A stretch of 64,000 nt of DNA from Fontibacterium meridianamericanum (GCA_965235635.1 CBDDYR010000002.1:124001-188000); one strand, 5' to 3'; positions 43,913 to 51,978 are shown, counted from the first letter of the stretch. The notes: generated by a model from the sequence alone, not told the origin. Program-made: numbers and translations.

Positions 43913-45065
43913 TTAAATTTGTCAAATAAGACCATTTAATCCAAGGAAGTAATTTTTCAATATCAGTTGATTCAACTGTAGCGCCGCCCCAGATTCTAAA
44001 GCCTGCTGGTGCAGTTCTATAAGAATTTACATCATAAGCAATATTTTCTTTTTCTAATACTTGATTAATAGTCTTCAATTTAGCTGCCTGATCTTCTTTA
44101 CTTAATTTTTTAAATTTTGGATCTATAATTTTTAAACAAATACTAGTTGATGATATTGTATTTTCTTTCTCTGCCAAAAAATCAATCCAATCTTTATTTT
44201 CTTTAACAAAAAATTTAACTTCTTCTAGATTTTTCTTAGATCTTTTAATAGCTCCTTCTAAACCACCAATAGACTCAATCCATAGTAATGCATCGATACA
44301 ATCTTCAACGCAAAGCATTGACGGAGTATTAATAGTTTCGCCCTCAAAAATACCTTCTATTACTTTTTTATCTTCAGCCAATCTAAATATTTTAGGAATA
44401 GGCCAACTTGGTTGATAAGTTCTTAATCTTTCTAATGCTCTAGGTGATAAGGCAATCATTCCGTGAGCAGCTTCTCCTCCCAAAACTTTCTGCCAAGACC
44501 ATGTAATAACATCTAATTTTTTCCAATCCATTGGCATTGCAAAAACTGATGAAGTAGCATCACATATTGTAAGGCCTTTTCGATCATCTTTTATCCAATT
44601 GGCGTCTGGTAGGCACACTCCAGAGCTAGTTCCGTTCCAAGTAAAAACAATATCATTATTAAAATCGACTTTTGTTAAATCAGGAAGTTTTCCATAATCG
44701 GCTTTATGAACATTTAAATTTTTTATTTTCAATTGGCTAACAGCATCTTTAACCCAATCGTTACCAAAATTTTCCCAACCACAAACATCAACTCCGGTCG
44801 CACCAAGCAAACTCCACATTGCCATTTCAATTGCGCCTGTATCGGATCCTGCAACTATTCCAACTTTATAATCACTTGGAAGTTTTAATAATGATTTTGA
44901 TAAAGTAATTAATTCTTTTAATTTATCTTTAGCAATTTTAGATCGATGCGATCTGCCTAGAGTAAACGTTGGAATATTTGTAATAGACCAACCGGGTCTC
45001 TTCGCGCATGGTCCTGATGAAAAAAAAGCTTTTTCAGGTTTTACAGAAGGTCTTTCAATTGTCAT
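43905..45065 (-). CDS. serC: Phosphoserine aminotransferase
   Basis: PLP enzyme that makes phosphoserine from 3-phosphohydroxypyruvate and glutamate. The 386 residues start MTIERPSVKPEKAFFSSGPCAKRPG, which with WSWQKVLGGEAAHGMIALSP (PLP Lys) marks the alphaproteobacterial/archaeal type of SerC. ICDATSSVFAMPMDW holds the PLP Asp. First gene of the operon, preceded by a hairpin that ends the CADD transcript. Confidence 0.94.
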   Translation of the reverse strand: MTIERPSVKPEKAFFSSGPCAKRPGWSITNIPTFTLGRSHRSKIAKDKLKELITLSKSLLKLPSDYKVGIVAGSDTGAIEMAMWSLLGATGVDVCGWENFGNDWVKDAVSQLKIKNLNVHKADYGKLPDLTKVDFNNDIVFTWNGTSSGVCLPDANWIKDDRKGLTICDATSSVFAMPMDWKKLDVITWSWQKVLGGEAAHGMIALSPRALERLRTYQPSWPIPKIFRLAEDKKVIEGIFEGETINTPSMLCVEDCIDALLWIESIGGLEGAIKRSKKNLEEVKFFVKENKDWIDFLAEKENTISSTSICLKIIDPKFKKLSKEDQAAKLKTINQVLEKENIAYDVNSYRTAPAGFRIWGGATVESTDIEKLLPWIKWSYLTNLNV

Positions 45066-45090
45066 AATTAATATATTAAACTAATAGAAT

Positions 45091-45125
45091 AAATATCCTG
45101 TGGTTTAATTTGCCACAGGATATTT
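45091..45125 (-). terminator. 13-bp hairpin after the CADD gene
   Basis: AAATATCCTGTGG (45091-45103) and CCACAGGATATTT (45113-45125) are perfectly complementary around a 9-base loop, 14 bases beyond the stop of the CADD-like gene. In the minus-strand transcript the U-run (seven U) comes before, not after, the stem, so it is not a textbook Rho-independent terminator, but a 3' end or processing role is likely. It also lies just upstream of serC, so it could be a barrier or attenuator there. Confidence 0.6.
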
Positions 45126-45138
45126 AAAAAAACTTAAT

Positions 45139-45810
45139 TTAGGCTGCCGCTTGAACGTTTAGATTATGTTTTTGAGCTACGCCTGAAAGAAAATTCCAAA
45201 GATATTTAGCAGTTTTAAGAGCTGCTGTTTCTGCTTTTGCTTGATCCTCTTTAGAAAGATTATCTAACAAAACCTCACACTCTTGTCTGTGATACACATC
45301 AGCTTTTTTATGAGTTTCAAAAAACGCAAGTCCAGATTCTGAATTTACTCCGTAAAACTTTTTAAGACCTTCAATCTTAACGTCTGCGATTTCTGGAATT
45401 TGTCTTTCGTAAGTGTACAAAGAAGCAAGTCCTTCCGCATAAGTTGATCTTCCTTGTTTAAAGAAGTTATCAATCATCTCTGAAGTATATTTTTCTAATT
45501 TTACTTTTTCGATTTCATTTTTATCAGATCCTAATGCAACAGCAAATTGCTTCCATAACTTAGGATGGTCATTATGCTTGTCCTCCTCATCATTTAAATT
45601 CTCAAGTAGAATTTTTCTATTAGCAATATCCTCACAAATTGAATGAGTTGCGCTAATGTAACGAGGGAATGCTTTTACGTGATGATAATACTGTTCGGCA
45701 TAATCTTTTATAATTTCTCTGCTTAATTTGCCTTCGTTCCATGCTTGATAGAATGGGTGTTTTAAAAGATGGAATTCATCTAACTTTGCATTTAGTTCTT
45801 TAGAAAACAT
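45139..45810 (-). CDS. CADD-type diiron protein, putative p-aminobenzoate synthase
   Basis: A 223-residue TenA/PqqC-fold protein that resembles Chlamydia CADD, which makes p-aminobenzoate for folate from its own tyrosine. The six metal ligands of CADD appear conserved as Glu75, His82, Glu135, His167, Asp171 and His174, and the residues implicated in the self-sacrificing reaction match Tyr21 (HPFYQAW) and Lys145 (ADVKIEGLK). The numbering match is by hand alignment from memory. The gene is monocistronic, with a structured 5' leader and a strong 3' hairpin. folE lies 4.4 kb away and fhs downstream, supporting a folate role. PqqC-like activity is less likely as no pqq genes are near. Confidence 0.8.
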   Translation of the reverse strand: MFSKELNAKLDEFHLLKHPFYQAWNEGKLSREIIKDYAEQYYHHVKAFPRYISATHSICEDIANRKILLENLNDEEDKHNDHPKLWKQFAVALGSDKNEIEKVKLEKYTSEMIDNFFKQGRSTYAEGLASLYTYERQIPEIADVKIEGLKKFYGVNSESGLAFFETHKKADVYHRQECEVLLDNLSKEDQAKAETAALKTAKYLWNFLSGVAQKHNLNVQAAA

Positions 45811-45824
45811 ATTTTTTCTCCAAA

Positions 45825-45868
45825 TTGTTTGTCTAAATTATAAATTAATTAAATTTATATACAAACAA
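45825..45868 (-). promoter_or_regulatory. Two-part stem-loop in the CADD gene leader
   Basis: Outer arms TTGTTTGT (45825-45832) and ACAAACAA (45861-45868) and inner arms TATAAATT (45839-45846) and AATTTATA (45852-45859) nest within one another, separated by unequal internal loops (6 and 1 bases). The structure ends 14 bases upstream of the start codon and just before its GGAG ribosome site. It could act on translation or be a protein site; the structure is seen, the function inferred. Confidence 0.4.
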
Positions 45869-45932
45869 GTTAAGGTTGAAAAAAATTATAAGATGAAAAT
45901 ATTTTTTTAAATTTATTTGAGGACTTTAAAGG

Positions 45933-45966
45933 TTAATAACTCAGCCAGTAAAGGCTGAGTTATTAA
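45933..45966 (-). terminator. 14-bp hairpin after the HU gene
   Basis: TTAATAACTCAGCC (45933-45946) and GGCTGAGTTATTAA (45953-45966) form a perfect 14-bp stem with a 6-base loop, six bases beyond the HU stop. As with the hairpin at 45091-45125, the U-rich run precedes the stem in the minus-strand transcript. Probably marks or protects the 3' end of the HU mRNA. Confidence 0.7.
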
Positions 45967-45972
45967 AAAAAA

Positions 45973-46248
45973 TTACTTATTAAACATCTCCTTTAAAGCT
46001 TTTGCTGGCAAAAACTTAACTTTTTGAGAAGCTGCAATTTGGATACTTTCACCAGTTCTTGGATTTCTTCCAGTTCTAGCTTTTCTTTTTGCAACTTTAT
46101 ACGTACCAAAACCTGCAATTTTTACAGTCTCATCATTCTTCAATGAATCAAGAATAATATCCTGTATTTTATCAAAGGTTTTTTCGGCATCACTTTTGCC
46201 CATATTGCAAGCAGTAGCTATTTTAGCCACTAATTGTTTTTTGTTCAT
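45973..46248 (-). CDS. hup: HU-family DNA-binding protein
   Basis: Nucleoid protein of 91 residues that bends DNA as a dimer. MNKKQLVAKIATACNMGKSD and IAGFGTYKVAKRKARTGRNPRTGESIQIAASQ show the helical dimer part and the beta-arm with the conserved RNP. HU and IHF subunits are similar; length and NPRTGE suit HU. Monocistronic, with a 148-base upstream region holding an inverted repeat and a strong 3' hairpin. Confidence 0.95.
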   Translation of the reverse strand: MNKKQLVAKIATACNMGKSDAEKTFDKIQDIILDSLKNDETVKIAGFGTYKVAKRKARTGRNPRTGESIQIAASQKVKFLPAKALKEMFNK

Positions 46249-46311
46249 TTTTAACCCTTTTGATTCGTTAATAATTTAATAATGTTTAAAAAACATAGGA
46301 AATCAACATAA

Positions 46312-46344
46312 ATGTAGTATTTGCTCATTTTTTAAACACTACAT
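46312..46344. promoter_or_regulatory. Inverted repeat upstream of hup
   Basis: ATGTAGTATTT (46312-46322) and AAACACTACAT (46334-46344) are inverted copies with one mismatch and 11 bases between them, 22 bases apart in total, that is two helical turns. The second arm is part of ACTACATGTTG, also found ahead of nrdA. A dimeric regulator site is possible; the regulator is unknown. Confidence 0.4.
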
Positions 46345-46396
46345 GTTGATATGATTTATAAGGGTTTTTTACTAAAGTACTGTTTTGTATGACTTT

Positions 46397-47503
46397 TTAA
46401 AAAAGACCAAGACCTTTTAGATCGTTATAAGTGGAAAAAAACATTAAAGCAAAAAGCACAAACAAACCAAACTTAAAAAAGTAAGTTTGCATTTTTTCAC
46501 TTAAAGGTTTTCCTCTAACAAATTCATAAAAATAAAATAACAAATGGCCACCATCTAATAATGGAATTGGAAACAAATTAATTAGTCCTAAGCTTATAGA
46601 AATATAAGCCATAATAGATAGGAATGGAATAATACCAAGTTCTGCAACTTGACCTGAAATTTGTGCAATTTTTATAGGCCCTCCTAACTGATCAGCTTTT
46701 TCAGTTCCTATAATCATTTTACCGACATAACTCATGGTAGTTGAAATAGTGAACCAAATTTCTTTTAAAGAATAATAAATAGCTTTTGCTGGTCCTAATT
46801 TTTGTCTATTAATTTCATTGTTCAATGGGATAATTTGAATTCCAATCATCTTGCGACTTATATTATTGCCTAAGTTATCTTTTGTATCTTGAGTAATTGA
46901 TTGAACTTGAAAATCATATTCTTTTTTGTCCCTAAGGACTGTTATTTTAATTAAATTAGTGTCAGAAAGAGCAATGAATTGCGATACCTCCATCATACTA
47001 GTAATTTTTTGATCATTAATAGTAACTATTTGATCACCTTTTTTTAATCCAGCTTTATAAGCGGGGCTATCAATTTTAACATCCTGAATAATAGGAACAG
47101 AAAAATCTTTTCCAAAAAACATATAAACACAAGAAAAAATAAATAGGGCTAAAATAAAATTAGCAATTGGTCCTGCTGATACAATAATTGCTCTTTGATA
47201 TAATTTTTTAGTTGCAAGTAAATGTGTTCTTTCATCTTCAGAAAAGCTAGAAATTTTTTCAGGTTGACTTGCTGCATTAGTATCGCCAAAAAATTTAACA
47301 TAGCCACCTAAAGGAATAAGACACACTTTCCAACGAGTTCCATCTTTATCTGTCCAACCAAATAATTCTTTTCCAAAACCAATTGAAAAATCTGTAACTT
47401 TAACGCCATATTTTTTAGCGTAATAATAATGACCATATTCATGTACAAAAACTACTACGGATATTAAAATTATAAATGGAATAATAATATTAATAAAACT
47501 CAT
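46397..47503 (-). CDS. rseP: Site-2 intramembrane metalloprotease RseP
   Basis: Zinc protease that cleaves membrane proteins inside the bilayer, for example anti-sigma factors. The 368 residues contain the zinc site HEYGH at 21-25, a PDZ domain (about 125-200, with IVTINDQKITSMMEVSQFI) and the second motif INLFPIPLLDGGHLLFYFYE. In many bacteria rseP lies between dxr and bamA; here it follows lysE instead and is the last gene in the run folE-zinc finger-acuI-lysR-lysE-rseP. Confidence 0.93.
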   Translation of the reverse strand: MSFINIIIPFIILISVVVFVHEYGHYYYAKKYGVKVTDFSIGFGKELFGWTDKDGTRWKVCLIPLGGYVKFFGDTNAASQPEKISSFSEDERTHLLATKKLYQRAIIVSAGPIANFILALFIFSCVYMFFGKDFSVPIIQDVKIDSPAYKAGLKKGDQIVTINDQKITSMMEVSQFIALSDTNLIKITVLRDKKEYDFQVQSITQDTKDNLGNNISRKMIGIQIIPLNNEINRQKLGPAKAIYYSLKEIWFTISTTMSYVGKMIIGTEKADQLGGPIKIAQISGQVAELGIIPFLSIMAYISISLGLINLFPIPLLDGGHLLFYFYEFVRGKPLSEKMQTYFFKFGLFVLFALMFFSTYNDLKGLGLF

Positions 47504-47506
47504 TAT

Positions 47507-48127
47507 TTAAATATTACCAACTGTAGATAAAATTACAATCAAACCAAATCCTAAGATAATAAATCCTGAAATAATATTTGATCTTTTTATAAAAGTTGAA
47601 TTTACTTTTTTTTTTAAAAATTTTGCAAATTCGATCAATATTAACCACCAACACATTGAACCTGTAAAAGCACCTAATGAAAAATTTAAAATTAATTCAG
47701 AATTAAAGCTTTTAAAATTTAAATGCATATAAGAAAGTAAAGCTATAAATCCTATATAAGTTAGTGGATTACTAAGCGTAATAATAAATCCTGAAATAAT
47801 GTCACGAGGCCATTTTCTGTAAACAACCTTCTTATTTTTAATTACAATAGGTCCACTAAATAACATTCTGATTGAAATAAAAATTAAACATAACCCACCA
47901 ATAATTCGAAGTAACTCTTGGTTTTGTAAGAATATATTTGAAATAGTACTCAAACTGTAAATTGCAATTAATGCATAAAAAGCATCCGCTAAAGCAGCGC
48001 CTAATCCAACCGCAAGACCCGATCGAATGCCAAACTGAAGAGTTTTATTAATACACATCAATGCAATAGCACCAACGGGTAAAGCAAGACAAAATCCTGA
48101 TAAAGCTCCAATAAAAAAAGTTAACAT
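47507..48127 (-). CDS. LysE-family exporter
   Basis: A 206-residue membrane protein with about six helices. FIGALSGFCLALPVGAIALMCINKTLQFGIRSGLAVGLGAALADAFYA is the N-terminal family signature of LysE/RhtB amino acid exporters. SNPLTYIGFIALLSY is the conserved mid-region. Substrate not predictable. It is four bases before rseP, and 25 after lysR on the same strand. Confidence 0.87.
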   Translation of the reverse strand: MLTFFIGALSGFCLALPVGAIALMCINKTLQFGIRSGLAVGLGAALADAFYALIAIYSLSTISNIFLQNQELLRIIGGLCLIFISIRMLFSGPIVIKNKKVVYRKWPRDIISGFIITLSNPLTYIGFIALLSYMHLNFKSFNSELILNFSLGAFTGSMCWWLILIEFAKFLKKKVNSTFIKRSNIISGFIILGFGLIVILSTVGNI

Positions 48128-48152
48128 TTAATCAGTTTAAAAGTTTAAAAAA

Positions 48153-49043
48153 TTAAAAACGCCACTCATTTACTTTATCAAAGATAAAGTCTCTAAAACT
48201 TTTAACGCGCGCAACATTTTTAAGTGATTGAGGGTAGACAAAATGTGCTTCATATTTAGGTCCATCGACATTTGGCAAAACTTTAACAAGAGTGCTTTTT
48301 TCTTGAACCATATAATCTGGTAAAGCTGCAAGTCCAACTCCACTTTCAACTGCAAGTAATAATGAATAAATATTATTCACTCTCATAACTGATTTTCTTT
48401 TAGCAGAATCTTTTTTTCCAACTTTCAAAATCCAATCTGTTTGAGATAATGGAGATGGAGTTCCTTTCCCATAAACAATAAACTTATGTTTGTCTAAGTC
48501 TTTAACTGTATTTGGGTATCCGTTTTCTTGTAAATACTTTGGCGATCCATAAATATGATAATTAATATCGATTAATTTTTTTTGAATATAACTTAACTGA
48601 GTTGGTTGTCTCATCCAAATTGCAACATCTGCTTCACGTGTACTTAAATCTAACTCTTTATCTGTTACAATTACTTCAACTTCCATCTCAGGATATCTGT
48701 CCATAAACTCTTTAATTCGCGGTGTTAACCAAATACTTCCGAAACCAACAACTGTTGTAACTATTAATTTTCCAGAAGGTTTATCTTTTTTTTCCATCAA
48801 AGAAGTTTCAACATCTTTTAAATGAATGATTACTTCATTAGCAGATTTAAAAAGTGTCTCACCATCCTCAGTAAGCGAGAGACCTCTTGCATGTCTTTCA
48901 AATAAGGATGTTTTTAAAGTTTGTTCAAGAGATTGGATTTGTCGACTAATTGCTGATTGACTCAAATTTAAAGTTCCAGATGCCTCTGTAAAACTTCCTG
49001 CCTGAGCAACAGCGTGAAATATTTTAAGTTTATCCCAATCCAT
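48153..49043 (-). CDS. LysR-family transcriptional regulator
   Basis: A 296-residue regulator. The winged helix starts MDWDKLKIFHAVAQAGSFTEASGTLNLSQSAISRQIQSLEQTL, and the effector domain of two alpha/beta lobes runs from about 90. It sits two bases after acuI and 25 before lysE, so it may control either the acryloyl-CoA reductase or the exporter. The family usually responds to a metabolite related to the neighbour's pathway. Confidence 0.91.
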   Translation of the reverse strand: MDWDKLKIFHAVAQAGSFTEASGTLNLSQSAISRQIQSLEQTLKTSLFERHARGLSLTEDGETLFKSANEVIIHLKDVETSLMEKKDKPSGKLIVTTVVGFGSIWLTPRIKEFMDRYPEMEVEVIVTDKELDLSTREADVAIWMRQPTQLSYIQKKLIDINYHIYGSPKYLQENGYPNTVKDLDKHKFIVYGKGTPSPLSQTDWILKVGKKDSAKRKSVMRVNNIYSLLLAVESGVGLAALPDYMVQEKSTLVKVLPNVDGPKYEAHFVYPQSLKNVARVKSFRDFIFDKVNEWRF

Positions 49044-49045
49044 AA

Positions 49046-50044
49046 CTATTGATTAACATCGACAACTACTCGACCGGCAACTTCCCCTTTTAATATTTTA
49101 TCATAAGAACTTATAAGCTTTTGCAAGCTCCAAACTTCTGTAATCTCATCTAATTTTTTCATGTCGATTAAACTTTCTGCTTGTGACCATACAAATTCTC
49201 TTCTTTTCATTGGGGTATCTACTGAATTAATTCCCCATAGCTTAACTCCACGAATTATGAATGGCATAACCGTTGTTTCTAATTTAAAACTATTTGTAAG
49301 TCCGCAAGCTGCAACGATTCCAGTAGGCTTGGTATGCGTTAAAGCTTTAGCTAAAACTTTGCCACCTACTGTATCTACAACACAGTCCCAAATTCCTTTA
49401 TCTAAAGGTCTTGTTTCGCCTTCAAGCTCTGATCTATCAAGAACAACGCTTGCACCTAATCTCTTTAAAAAATCTGTTTTGTCTTTTTTTCCTGTAAGAG
49501 CATGAACTTTATAACCCATCTTTGACAAGATCATTACAGCTACACTTCCAACTCCACCTGTAGCCCCTGTTACAAGCACATCGTTTACTTTTTCACCTAA
49601 CAAAATTGTCTCTCTTGCTTGAACTGCAAAAGAACATAGTAAAGCGGTAAAACCTGCGGTACCAATTGCCATAGCATGTTTTGTTGAAATATTTTTTGGA
49701 GCTTTAACTAAAAAATTTCCATCGACTTTCGCATACTGAGAATATCCCCCATAATAAATCTCACCAACTCTCCAACCGGTTAAGATAACTTTATCACCAG
49801 CTTTAAATTTTTCACTTTTACTTTCTTCAACGGTACCTGCAAAATCAATTCCTGGAATATGAGGATAGTCTTTTACTAAACTGCCACCATTTTTTAAAAT
49901 CATTCCATCTTTGTAATTAAAGTCTGAATAATCAACTTTAACCAAAACATCGCCGTGAATTAAAAAACTCTTGTCAATACTTTTAACTTCTCTTGTAAAT
50001 TGATCACCAGTTTTACTTAAAACAATTGCTTTAAAATTATTCAT
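49046..50044 (-). CDS. acuI: AcuI/YhdH-type acryloyl-CoA reductase
   Basis: NADPH-dependent medium-chain reductase that converts acryloyl-CoA to propionyl-CoA. The 332 residues begin FKAIVLSKTGDQFTREVKSI, with DFNYKDGMILKNGG, IPGIDFAGTV and the nucleotide loop VTGATGGVGSVAVMILSKMGYKV, the pattern of the AcuI/YhdH branch without catalytic zinc. In marine alphaproteobacteria acuI detoxifies acrylate from DMSP cleavage. Propionyl-CoA could then enter prpC/prpB at 5-7 kb. No DMSP lyase is in this window. Confidence 0.87.
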   Translation of the reverse strand: MNNFKAIVLSKTGDQFTREVKSIDKSFLIHGDVLVKVDYSDFNYKDGMILKNGGSLVKDYPHIPGIDFAGTVEESKSEKFKAGDKVILTGWRVGEIYYGGYSQYAKVDGNFLVKAPKNISTKHAMAIGTAGFTALLCSFAVQARETILLGEKVNDVLVTGATGGVGSVAVMILSKMGYKVHALTGKKDKTDFLKRLGASVVLDRSELEGETRPLDKGIWDCVVDTVGGKVLAKALTHTKPTGIVAACGLTNSFKLETTVMPFIIRGVKLWGINSVDTPMKRREFVWSQAESLIDMKKLDEITEVWSLQKLISSYDKILKGEVAGRVVVDVNQ

Positions 50045-50204
50045 GATTATCTTTTTTCTTTAGAAATTTTTTACCACAGTAACCACAAACAACTTCAGAT
50101 TTTTCTCCAAAATTGTAATAAACAGTTGGATGGCCTACAGCGTCATCACCCCCATTACAGGATACGGATTCTATGTCTGTATCAACAACCACTTGATCTA
50201 ACAT
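50037..50204 (-). CDS. CHCC zinc-finger protein (NDUFS6-like)
   Basis: A 55-residue protein, MLDQVVVDTDIESVSCNGGD then DAVGHPTVYYNFGEKSEVVC and GYCGKKFLKKKDNHE. Cys16, His25, Cys40 and Cys43 give the C-H-C-C zinc site of zf-CHCC, the bacterial relative of the respiratory complex I subunit NDUFS6. It starts one base before folE in transcription order terms (the folE stop is at 50205) and overlaps acuI by eight bases, so it is coupled to both. Confidence 0.82.
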   Translation of the reverse strand: MLDQVVVDTDIESVSCNGGDDAVGHPTVYYNFGEKSEVVCGYCGKKFLKKKDNHE

Positions 50205-50810
50205 TTATTTCTGACCGATATAATGTAGGAAACGATTTTGAAGATTATGACTTTCTTTAAATACGCCTGTAAAATAATTTGTAACTGTAGTTGCCTCATG
50301 CTTTTTAATACCACGCGATGTCATACAGTGGTGAACTGCGTCAATACTCACAGCAGCCCCTTGGGCTTTCAAACCTTTAAATATTGTATTTGCAATTTCC
50401 ATTGTTAACCTTTCTTGAGTTTGCAATCTTCTAGAATAAGCCTCAACAACTCTTGCAAGTTTGCTAAGACCTACAACTTTTTCATGAGGAATATAAGCTA
50501 CATGAGCTACTCCAACAATCGGCGCCATATGATGTTCACAATGACTATAAATTGAGATATTTTTCTGAATAACCATGTCATCGTAGCCTTCAACATCACC
50601 AAAAGTTTTTTCTAAATCCTTATAAGGATCAATCAAATAACCTGAAAAATATTCTTCAAATGCTTTGATCACACGCTTTGGAGTATCTAATAGACCTTCT
50701 CTTTTAGGATTATCCCCTGCCCAAGCAAGTAAAACTTTAATGGCTTCTTCAGCCTGCTGTCTAGTAACAGTTTTTTCTAACTTTTTTTTTAGTAATTCAG
50801 TAACGTTCAT
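50205..50810 (-). CDS. folE: GTP cyclohydrolase I
   Basis: FolE makes 7,8-dihydroneopterin triphosphate, the first step to folate. The 201 residues include GLLDTPKRVIKAFEEYFSG, SHCEHHMAPIVGVAHVAYIP with zinc Cys and His residues, and HHCMTSRGIKKHEATTVTNYF with the second Cys. Full length and intact. It heads a same-strand run that continues into the zinc-finger gene, acuI and lysR. It diverges from hisI. Confidence 0.95.
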   Translation of the reverse strand: MNVTELLKKKLEKTVTRQQAEEAIKVLLAWAGDNPKREGLLDTPKRVIKAFEEYFSGYLIDPYKDLEKTFGDVEGYDDMVIQKNISIYSHCEHHMAPIVGVAHVAYIPHEKVVGLSKLARVVEAYSRRLQTQERLTMEIANTIFKGLKAQGAAVSIDAVHHCMTSRGIKKHEATTVTNYFTGVFKESHNLQNRFLHYIGQK

Positions 50811-50881
50811 TAAAAGTGATTATATTTTTTGTTAAGTTATAATATATACTAAACACCTAGAAAAAATTAATTTTCTCATAA

Positions 50882-51340
50882 ATGTTTAAAAAAAGAACCT
50901 CAATTAAGCAAGTAGAAGAAGGCAAGTATTTAAGCCCTAAATTCAACAAAGATGGTTTAATTCCAGTCATTACAACTGATTATAAAACTAAAGAAGTTCT
51001 GATGCACGGATTTATGAACAAACTTGCATTACAAAAAACAATTGAAACAGGCGAAGCCTTTTATTGGAGTAGATCTAGAAAAGCTTTATGGCACAAAGGC
51101 GCAACCAGTGGCTTTGTTCAAAAAGTTAAAGATATTAGAATTGATGATGATCAAGATGCAGTGTGGATCACTGTGGATATTGGCAGAGGCGCAAGCTGTC
51201 ATGTAGGGTATAAATCTTGTTTTTATAGATCAGTACCCACTAAAGCTAAAAAAAATATTAAATTAAAATTTAAAGAAAAAAGAAAAAAATTTAATCCTAA
51301 TATTGTCTATAAAGGACAACCAAATCCTACAAAATTATAA
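50882..51340 (+). CDS. hisI: Phosphoribosyl-AMP cyclohydrolase
   Basis: Third step of histidine synthesis, opening the adenine ring of PR-AMP. The 152 residues contain YWSRSRKALWHKGATSGFVQ, the metal-binding RIDDDQDAVW (the middle Cys of the usual DCD motif is Asp, an alphaproteobacterial variant as I recall) and ASCHVGYKSCFYR with two zinc Cys. HisE is not fused. Its stop overlaps the start of the next gene by one base. Confidence 0.93.
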   Translation: MFKKRTSIKQVEEGKYLSPKFNKDGLIPVITTDYKTKEVLMHGFMNKLALQKTIETGEAFYWSRSRKALWHKGATSGFVQKVKDIRIDDDQDAVWITVDIGRGASCHVGYKSCFYRSVPTKAKKNIKLKFKEKRKKFNPNIVYKGQPNPTKL

Positions 51341-51978
51341 TGACTAATAATGTAAATATCATTGACGCCTTTTGGCCCAAGAATTGCAAAACTAAAAATT
51401 TCAAAAAGTCTTATCAATAAAATAAATAAAGAGATTGATAAAATTGTTGACAATCAAAGTCTTTCAAAAAAATTTGATTATAGTAAAGAATTAGTAGGAC
51501 AAGTAAGTCAAGAGCTGAAACTTCCTAAAAACTTTTATTAATAAATATTTAAAAAGCTTTCTTATTTAAAATTACTAAAAACTATATTGAAAAATCACTT
51601 AAAAAAAAAATTACTATATTTAAAATTAAGAACGTCTGGGTGGTTAGACAATTCGAAAATGAATACAATCCTATTCATTATCATGATGGGCATATTTCTG
51701 GAGTTGGCTATCTAAAAGTTCCAAAGTCTTTAAGTGATGACACAAGAACTCATAAAAAAAATCTTAAGACTCATGGCACGATTGATTTTATTCATGGCTC
51801 AAGAGCTTTTTTAAGCAAAAGTATATACAATCATGAACCAAAAGTTGGTGATATGATTTTATTTCCAAACTATTTAATGCACACAGTCTATCCTTTTCAA
51901 TCTGGTGAAGAGAGAAGATCATTCTCATTTAATATCGAGATTGATCAAAAAATAGCGAATGTGTTTAAACATGAATAA
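51340..51978 (+). pseudogene. 2OG-Fe(II) oxygenase, several frameshifts
   Basis: The start ATG overlaps the hisI stop (TAATG) and reads MTNNVNIIDAF. A shift in the CCTTTTGGCCC run (about 51369-51375) moves on to GPRIAKLKISKSLINKINKE and QELKLPKNF; further shifts near 51537 (TTTTATTA) and 51565 (TATTTAAAATT) lead through NKYLKSFLI to KITKNYIEKSLKKK and VWVVRQFENEYNPIHYHDGH. The last part is well conserved, with the iron site HYHDGHISG and PKVGDMILFPNYLMHTVYPF plus ERRSFSFNIEI. The gene is thus whole in content but broken in three places, in homopolymer-rich DNA. Substrate unknown. Confidence 0.8.

Noticed and set aside
45066..45138. Glycine riboswitch ahead of serC
   Set aside because: SAR11 genomes are known for glycine riboswitches, so I looked here and in other leaders. 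This region holds only the CADD-end hairpin and no recognisable glycine aptamer core.
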